Below are positions 59,085-64,000 of a DNA stretch of 64,000 bases, in pieces (the first letter of the stretch is position 1; each line of letters starts with the position of its first letter). Both the position numbers and the translations under genes were made by a program. Under the pieces are notes generated by a model. That model saw only the letters and a list, made by a program, of their open reading frames with translations. It ran no database searches and had not been told where the DNA came from. The stretch is from assembly GCA_031402435.1 (NCBI GenBank), contig JANNSJ010000039.1, forward strand, positions 11,049-75,048. Direction: 5' to 3'. Origin of the DNA: UBA11986 sp031402435 (GTDB taxonomy: Bacteria > Bacteroidota > Ignavibacteria > UBA10030 > UBA6906).

Positions 59085-60071
59085 ATGCTCGCCTATCTCC
59101 TTCGCCGTTTAAGCCAATCCGTCTTTGTGTTGGTGGTGATGTCGCTTATCGTTTTTTTGGGTGTCTATGCGATCGGCAATCCGATCGAGTTGCTGGTCAA
59201 TCCGCAAGCCGACGAGATTGAGCGGACGCGCGCCACCATTGCGCTCGGGCTCGACAAAACGCTATATGAGCAGTATTGGGTGTTTCTGAAGGGGGCCGTA
59301 ACGGGAGACCTTGGCAAATCATTTGTGTTCGGTGTGCCGGCATTGGAGCTTATTCTGTCAAAAATGCCGGCGACGATTGAACTTGCCTTGTTTGCGATGT
59401 TGTTCGCGGTGCTGGCTGGCATTCCGCTTGGCCTGGTTGCCGGCCTGAAGCCGGAATCGTTTATCGGCCGCAGCATCATGGCGCTGTCCATCGTCGGCTT
59501 CTCGTTGCCAACGTTCTGGGTTGGCTTGGTGCTGATCATGTTTTTTGCCGTACAACTCGGCTGGCTGCCATCAAATGGGCGGGGTGAAACGACCTTGCTG
59601 TTCGGCCTGCCGGTCAGCTTTTTGAGCATCGACGGTATGTCGCATCTATTTCTGCCGGCGCTGAATCTGGCGTTGTTCAAACTCTCCTTATTAATTCGAT
59701 TGACCCGTGCGCAGGTGCGCGAAACCGTATTGCAGGACTACGTGAAATTTGCCCGCGCCAAAGGCCTGACCCAATCACGGGTGATCGGTGTGCATGTGTT
59801 GAAAAACATCATGATCCCCATCGTTACCATCATCGGTCTGGAGTTTGGTTCGGTGATCGCTTTTGCCATCGTCACCGAATCGATCTTTGCCTGGCCGGGT
59901 ACAGGCAAACTGTTGATCGATTCAATCAACCAGTTGGATCGCCCGGTCATTGTTGCCTACCTGATGGTAATTGTTTCGTTGTTCATTGTGATCAATTTTA
60001 TTGTCGATCTGATCTATTCCTGGCTTGACCCCCGCGTCCGGCTTGGTGGTTCAGCAAATGGCGGACACTAA
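59085..60071 (+). CDS. dppB: Dipeptide/oligopeptide ABC transporter permease, DppB type
   Basis: The 328-residue inner-membrane protein has six helices. N-terminal M-L-A-Y-L-L-R-R-L is typical of DppB. The region G-I-P-L-G-L-V-A-G and the cytoplasmic EAA-like loop (Y-V-K-F-A-R-A-K-G-L, then H-V-L-K-N-I-M-I-P) contact the ATPases. E-S-I-F-A-W-P-G-T-G follows. GTG at 59064 is an alternative start seven codons upstream. The next gene overlaps this one. Arg codons are mostly CGC/CGT/CGG, unlike the left part of the window. Confidence 0.93.
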   Translation: MLAYLLRRLSQSVFVLVVMSLIVFLGVYAIGNPIELLVNPQADEIERTRATIALGLDKTLYEQYWVFLKGAVTGDLGKSFVFGVPALELILSKMPATIELALFAMLFAVLAGIPLGLVAGLKPESFIGRSIMALSIVGFSLPTFWVGLVLIMFFAVQLGWLPSNGRGETTLLFGLPVSFLSIDGMSHLFLPALNLALFKLSLLIRLTRAQVRETVLQDYVKFARAKGLTQSRVIGVHVLKNIMIPIVTIIGLEFGSVIAFAIVTESIFAWPGTGKLLIDSINQLDRPVIVAYLMVIVSLFIVINFIVDLIYSWLDPRVRLGGSANGGH

Positions 60072-60978
60072 AATGGACGCCGTTGAAACCATTAAAAACA
60101 ATACGCCTGAAACACCGTTGCGACGGTTCTGTCACGAATTTGCCGAATCCAAGCTGGCACTGGTCGGACTCGCATTGCTTGTTCTGGTTGTTATTGTTGC
60201 GCTCGCCGCGCCGCTGATTTCGCCGCAAAACCCCTATGATTTGGCGCAGCTTGACATCATGGACGGCAAACTGGCCCCGGGCGAAAAATCCATGGCAGGG
60301 AAAATGTTTTTGCTCGGCACGGATGACCAGGGGCGCGATATGTTGTCTGGTATCTTTTACGGACTGCGGACTTCGCTTGGTGTTGGTGTTCTGTCGACCG
60401 TTTTTGCGCTCAGTATCGGTCTGGTGTTTGGCATGCTCGCAGCCTATTTCGGCGGCTGGGTTGATACATTGGTCATGCGCATTGTCGATATTCAGCTGTC
60501 GTTTCCGGCGATCTTGATCGCACTTATTTTGTTGGCGGTATTTGGCCAGGGTGTCGACAAGGTGATCATCGCGCTGATTACCGTCCAATGGGCGTACTAC
60601 GCCAGGACAGTGCGCGCGTCGGCGCTGGTCGAGCGGCAAAAAGAATATGTCGAAGCGGCAACCGTGCTCGCGTTATCGAAGCCGCGGATTGTGTTCCGGC
60701 ACATGCTGCCAAATTGTCTGCCGCCACTGATTGTGGTGGCAACCGTGCAGGTGGCCCATGCGATATCGCTTGAGGCAACACTGTCATTTTTGGGATTGGG
60801 TATGCCGATTACCGAGCCTTCGCTGGGGCTGTTGATTTCGAACGGCTTTACCTACCTGATGAGTGGCAAGTATTGGATATCGTTTTATCCGGGATTGGCG
60901 CTGCTGGTCACCATCATGTCGATCAACCTCGTTGCTGACCAGCTGCGCGACATTCTGAATCCGCGCCTCAAAAAATGA
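60058..60978 (+). CDS. dppC: Dipeptide/oligopeptide ABC transporter permease, DppC type
   Basis: The 306-residue partner permease has six helices, an N-terminal soluble stretch, then F-A-E-S-K-L-A-L-V-G-L-A-L-L. Conserved features are L-G-T-D-D-Q-G-R-D-M-L-S-G, the EAA loop (Y-V-E-A-A-T-V-L-A-L, then H-M-L-P-N-C) and E-A-T-L-S-F-L-G-L-G. ATG 60058 lies inside the dppB end, giving a 14-base overlap; ATG 60073, just after the dppB stop, is equally possible. It overlaps dppD by 4 bases. Confidence 0.92.
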   Translation: MADTKMDAVETIKNNTPETPLRRFCHEFAESKLALVGLALLVLVVIVALAAPLISPQNPYDLAQLDIMDGKLAPGEKSMAGKMFLLGTDDQGRDMLSGIFYGLRTSLGVGVLSTVFALSIGLVFGMLAAYFGGWVDTLVMRIVDIQLSFPAILIALILLAVFGQGVDKVIIALITVQWAYYARTVRASALVERQKEYVEAATVLALSKPRIVFRHMLPNCLPPLIVVATVQVAHAISLEATLSFLGLGMPITEPSLGLLISNGFTYLMSGKYWISFYPGLALLVTIMSINLVADQLRDILNPRLKK

Positions 60979-61958
60979 CCGCAACCCTACTCGTCGATAA
61001 TTTGCAAACACATTTCTTCACCAAGGCCGGCGTGGTGAAAGCCGTCGACGGTGTCTCGTTTTCGGTTGGACGCGGCGAAGTGATGGGGTTGGTCGGTGAA
61101 TCCGGATCGGGCAAATCGATGACCGGTTATTCGGTTATGGGTTTGGTGGACGCGCCGGGCAAAATTGTTGGTGGACGCATCGTGCTTAACGGCATCGATG
61201 TCACGGCCTACAACAATGCCGAGTGGCGGACGCTGCGGGGCAACCGTATCGCCATGATTTTTCAAGACCCGATGATGACACTCAACCCGGTGCTGCGCAT
61301 CGACACACAGATGATTGAGGCGATCACGGCGCACGAAAAAATAAGCCAAGCCTCAGCGCGTGATCGTTGCCGCGATGCGCTGACCAAAGTCGGCATCGCC
61401 TCACCAGACGAGCGGCTCACCGCCTATCCGCACCAGTTCTCCGGGGGCATGCGGCAGCGCGTCGCCATTGCCATTGCCTTGCTCAACAAGCCCGATGTGA
61501 TCATCGCCGACGAGCCCACCACGGCCCTCGATGTGACCATCCAGGGGCAGATACTTTTTGAAATGCAGAAGCTGTGCCGCGAAACCGGCGCGGCGTTGAT
61601 TTGGATTACCCACGACCTTTCCGTGATTGCCGGCCTGGCCGACAACGTTGCGGTAATGTATGCCGGCAAGATTGTCGAGCACGGAAGTGTTGCCGACGTG
61701 CTTGACCGGGCAAAACATCCGTACACCCGCGGGCTGCTTTGCTCAGTTCCCTCGTGCAACCCCCGCGGCCAGCCGCTCAAGCAGATTCGCGGTATGACGC
61801 CAACGCTGCTTGGCATCGGTGCAGGTTGTGCGTTTCGCGAACGATGCGACAGTCGGGATGCGGACTGCGAAAGCATGCCGGCGCTGACCGAGAATAGCCT
61901 GCACCGCGTGCGATGTCATCATCCGTTCGCGGTTTTTCAAACGGCGGTCAAAGAATGA
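60975..61958 (+). CDS. dppD: Peptide ABC transporter ATPase, DppD type
   Basis: The 327-residue ATPase shows Walker A G-E-S-G-S-G-K-S, the ABC signature F-S-G-G-M-R-Q-R, Walker B V-I-I-A-D-E-P-T-T-A-L-D and the H-loop W-I-T-H-D-L. The oligopeptide-transporter C-terminal region includes H-P-Y-T-R-G-L-L and the cysteine-rich C-A-F-R-E-R-C-D-S-R-D-A-D-C, which in this subfamily binds an iron-sulphur cluster. ATG overlaps dppC by ATGA. Confidence 0.94.
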   Translation: MTATLLVDNLQTHFFTKAGVVKAVDGVSFSVGRGEVMGLVGESGSGKSMTGYSVMGLVDAPGKIVGGRIVLNGIDVTAYNNAEWRTLRGNRIAMIFQDPMMTLNPVLRIDTQMIEAITAHEKISQASARDRCRDALTKVGIASPDERLTAYPHQFSGGMRQRVAIAIALLNKPDVIIADEPTTALDVTIQGQILFEMQKLCRETGAALIWITHDLSVIAGLADNVAVMYAGKIVEHGSVADVLDRAKHPYTRGLLCSVPSCNPRGQPLKQIRGMTPTLLGIGAGCAFRERCDSRDADCESMPALTENSLHRVRCHHPFAVFQTAVKE

Positions 61959-62067
61959 AAGTGCAATATCCGCCGACATTTTCAACCACAATTGCCTGAG
62001 AATGGCCGCCAATAAACGACATTTTGCTTAATTTTGTAAACGATATGTACGCTTGCCCGGACCACAC

Positions 62068-63063
62068 ATGACATCACTGCTTGAACTCAAACACGTTTCC
62101 AAGCGCTTCGAGAAAAGACTCGATGCGGCGGGCAAAATTGCGAAGCGGTTTGGGGCGAATCTTGCAGATGAAACGGTGCATGCGGTTGATGACGTCAGCC
62201 TTAGTGTCCGTGAGGGCGAAGTTGTCGGCCTGGTTGGCGAGTCGGGCTGCGGCAAGTCAACGTTGGGCAGGATTGTCATCGGGCTGCATCAGCCCAGCGC
62301 GGGCGAAAAGTTGTGGCGGGGCAAACCGGTTATTGAGATGGATGCCGCCGAAAAGCGCGCCATGCAGCTGGAAGGTCAAATGATCTTCCAGGATCCGTAT
62401 GCGTCGTTGAATCCGCGCTTTCGTGTCGAAGACATTATTGGTGAAGCGCCCGTCGTGCACGGCATTATCCCGGCATCGGAAAAATCGCGTTACGTCGCAT
62501 CCATCATGCAAAAGGTCGGGCTTGATGCCGGGCTCGCCAAACGTTTTCCGCACCAGTTTTCCGGCGGCCAGCGCGCACGCATCGGTATCGCCCGTGCACT
62601 TGCGGTGAAGCCGACCTTTATTGTTTGTGACGAGGCCGTCGCCGCACTCGACGTTTCAATCCAGGCGCAGGTACTGAACCTGTTTATCCAGCTTCGTGAA
62701 GAGTTAAACCTGACCTATTTGTTTATCAGCCACGATCTGGGTGTGGTTCATCATGTGTCGGATCGCGTTGTTGTCATGTATCTTGGGCGGGTGGTCGAAG
62801 AAGGGCCGACCGATGAAATTTTTGCAACGCCGAATCATCCATACACACAGGCGCTGTTGAAAGAAGTCCCGTCGTTGACAGTACGGAAAAAAGATTTTGT
62901 TGCGGTCACGGGTGAGATTCCGTCGCCACTCAACCCGCCGTCTGGTTGCCATTTTCATCCGCGCTGTCCGCATTCGACCAGTCGTTGTGTCGAGACCGCG
63001 CCGCCGCTCAAACAAATCGCGCCACTGCGTTTTGCCGCCTGTCACCTCAATTCCGATCTGTAA
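62068..63063 (+). CDS. dppF: Peptide ABC transporter ATPase, DppF type
   Basis: Second ATPase, 331 residues from ATG 62068. Walker A is G-E-S-G-C-G-K-S, the signature F-S-G-G-Q-R-A-R, Walker B F-I-V-C-D-E-A-V-A-A-L-D and the H-loop F-I-S-H-D-L-G-V-V. The C-terminus has H-P-Y-T-Q-A-L-L and C-H-F-H-P-R-C-P-H-S, the DppF/OppF mark. The 109-base gap from dppD contains no obvious promoter of the Bacteroidota type. The open frame begins at TTG 62053, but ATG is better placed. Confidence 0.94.
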   Translation: MTSLLELKHVSKRFEKRLDAAGKIAKRFGANLADETVHAVDDVSLSVREGEVVGLVGESGCGKSTLGRIVIGLHQPSAGEKLWRGKPVIEMDAAEKRAMQLEGQMIFQDPYASLNPRFRVEDIIGEAPVVHGIIPASEKSRYVASIMQKVGLDAGLAKRFPHQFSGGQRARIGIARALAVKPTFIVCDEAVAALDVSIQAQVLNLFIQLREELNLTYLFISHDLGVVHHVSDRVVVMYLGRVVEEGPTDEIFATPNHPYTQALLKEVPSLTVRKKDFVAVTGEIPSPLNPPSGCHFHPRCPHSTSRCVETAPPLKQIAPLRFAACHLNSDL

Positions 63064-63089
63064 TTTCATTCGAAGATACATAAATCATC

Positions 63090-64000
63090 ATGTCCAACAT
63101 ACTTCAACCCAGCACCGCCTTTACGCTGTTGCCCTCAAGTACGACCCACGATCATGATGTGCCGGTGGTGTTTGATTCGCCGCACAGCGGTACCCGTTAC
63201 CCGCAAAATTTTGGCTATGTCGTTGATCATGGCAGTCTGCGTCGTGCGGAAGACACGCATGTTGATGCGCTTTATGCGGCGGCACCAGAATTGGGCGCAT
63301 CCCTGCTGTTGGCACATTTTCCACGCAGCTACATTGATGCAAACCGGTCGCTGCTCGATATTGATCCGGCGCTTCTCGACGCTGCCTGGCCCGGCCCCGT
63401 TAATCTCACCAAGAAAACGGAAAAGGGTATCGGTCTGGTATGGCGACTGCTCGATACCGGCGAGGCAATCTACGACCGCAAGCTATCGATTGAAGAAGTG
63501 CAGGCGCGCATCGCAAAATGTTATGCGCCATACCACAAGGCGCTGCGCGACACCATGAACAGTGTTCATAAACACTATGGCGCAGTCTGGCATGTCAATT
63601 GCCATTCGATGCCTGCAACCTCGTCCATCATTTCTGAAGAGGGTCCCGGTGTTGCGCGCGCCGACTTTGTGTTGGGTGATCGTGATGGCACAACTTGTTC
63701 GCCGGAATTTACCTCATTTGTCGCCATCACCCTGAAGGACATGGGGTACAACGTCAAGGTGAACGATCCGTACAAGGGGGTTGAGCTGGTGCGTGCGTAT
63801 TCAGATCCCGCCGGCAACAAACACTCGCTGCAGGTGGAGGTAAATCGCCGGCTTTATATGGATGAAGAGACGCGCGAACCGAATCAAAATTTTGCGGTGC
63901 TGAAACAGGACATCACGCGGCTGATTGAAGAGATTGCCGCCTACGCGCATGATCACATCCCCGCACATCAACATGGTGCGGATTGCGGCCACGACCACAG
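63090..64000 (+). CDS. N-formylglutamate amidohydrolase, 3' partial
   Basis: The frame stays open from ATG 63090 to the window end (303 codons). Family features are V-F-D-S-P-H-S-G-T-R-Y-P near residue 23, the metal-site D-T-H-V-D near residue 53, F-P-R-S-Y-I-D-A-N-R-S and H-V-N-C-H-S-M-P. The enzyme hydrolyses N-formylglutamate or related formyl- or acyl-amino acids. The visible end is histidine-rich (A-H-Q-H-G-A-D-C-G-H-D-H), so the stop is probably close. It follows dppF by 26 bases. An FGase-family gene beside a peptide transporter is a combination I associate with alphaproteobacteria. Confidence 0.9.
   Translation, partial: MSNILQPSTAFTLLPSSTTHDHDVPVVFDSPHSGTRYPQNFGYVVDHGSLRRAEDTHVDALYAAAPELGASLLLAHFPRSYIDANRSLLDIDPALLDAAWPGPVNLTKKTEKGIGLVWRLLDTGEAIYDRKLSIEEVQARIAKCYAPYHKALRDTMNSVHKHYGAVWHVNCHSMPATSSIISEEGPGVARADFVLGDRDGTTCSPEFTSFVAITLKDMGYNVKVNDPYKGVELVRAYSDPAGNKHSLQVEVNRRLYMDEETREPNQNFAVLKQDITRLIEEIAAYAHDHIPAHQHGADCGHDH

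Noticed and set aside
58849..64000. Dpp operon as a recent horizontal acquisition by the Ignavibacteria-like host
   Set aside because: The operon lacks its own first gene and there is no mobility gene or repeat at the edge, so an assembly chimera is preferred pending read evidence.

Overview
The window holds two unrelated pieces of DNA that meet near position 58,840-58,850. Positions 1 to about 58,845 look like a Bacteroidota/Chlorobiota-superphylum bacterium of the Ignavibacteria type. The evidence is a set of secreted proteins ending in the type IX secretion (T9SS) sorting domain with an N-Y/F-P-N-P-F-N-P core, many signal-peptide and lipobox proteins, and promoters of the form TTG-N20-TAnnnTnn, which resembles the Bacteroidota -33/-7 promoter. 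From about 58,850 to the end the DNA reads like an alphaproteobacterium: a dipeptide/oligopeptide ABC transporter operon followed by N-formylglutamate amidohydrolase, with different codon preference and no promoter of the first type. Both genes at the join are broken and no mobile element lies there, so an assembly or binning chimera is the simplest explanation.

Layout of the first part. 1-3.5 kb: C-terminal part of a secreted M12B-like metalloprotease with seven fibronectin-III repeats. 3.6-7.7 kb: a CX4CH haem-type lipoprotein, DusB, a type III polyketide synthase and its FAD oxidoreductase partner. 7.9-14.7 kb: PolX, LiaF-like, DinB-like, a thioredoxin-fold ferredoxin, an unknown protein, endonuclease III, a zinc-ribbon membrane protein, an HD hydrolase and an outer-membrane protein. 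14.8-16.8 kb: MoeB/ThiF-rhodanese and an outer-membrane protein. 16.9-25.1 kb (minus strand): acyl-CoA synthetase, homogentisate dioxygenase, two T9SS cargo proteins, 4-hydroxyphenylpyruvate dioxygenase, a lipoprotein and a HisC-family aminotransferase. Together these could convert tyrosine to maleylacetoacetate. 25.1-28.7 kb: a repeat-rich accessory stretch with a GHKL ATPase/DUF4325 pair, a VOC protein, a GNAT acetyltransferase and a rhomboid protease. 28.8-37.2 kb: a T9SS subtilase, then a tight four-gene surface operon (haem/beta-propeller lipoprotein, second lipoprotein, FG-GAP T9SS protein, DUF4412 protein).

37.2-37.7 kb: tRNA-Leu(CAA), its terminator, a GIY-YIG nuclease gene, then a decayed second copy of the tRNA 3' part with its own terminator. 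37.8-58.8 kb: a large outer-membrane barrel protein, Ogt, PcrA/UvrD helicase, a giant T9SS sialidase-like protein, a YihY-family membrane protein, an acyl-CoA carboxylase beta subunit, an MltD-like transglycosylase with four LysM repeats, two more secreted proteins with sorting-type tails, and a lipoprotein cut by the join.

The items most worth following are the tRNA/GIY-YIG mini-element, the ATPase-DUF4325 pair, the CX4CH lipoproteins and their operon, the fixed 20-nt promoter spacing, and the join itself. I see no rRNA, CRISPR array, transposase or integrase. All assignments come from reading motifs by eye; no database search was run.
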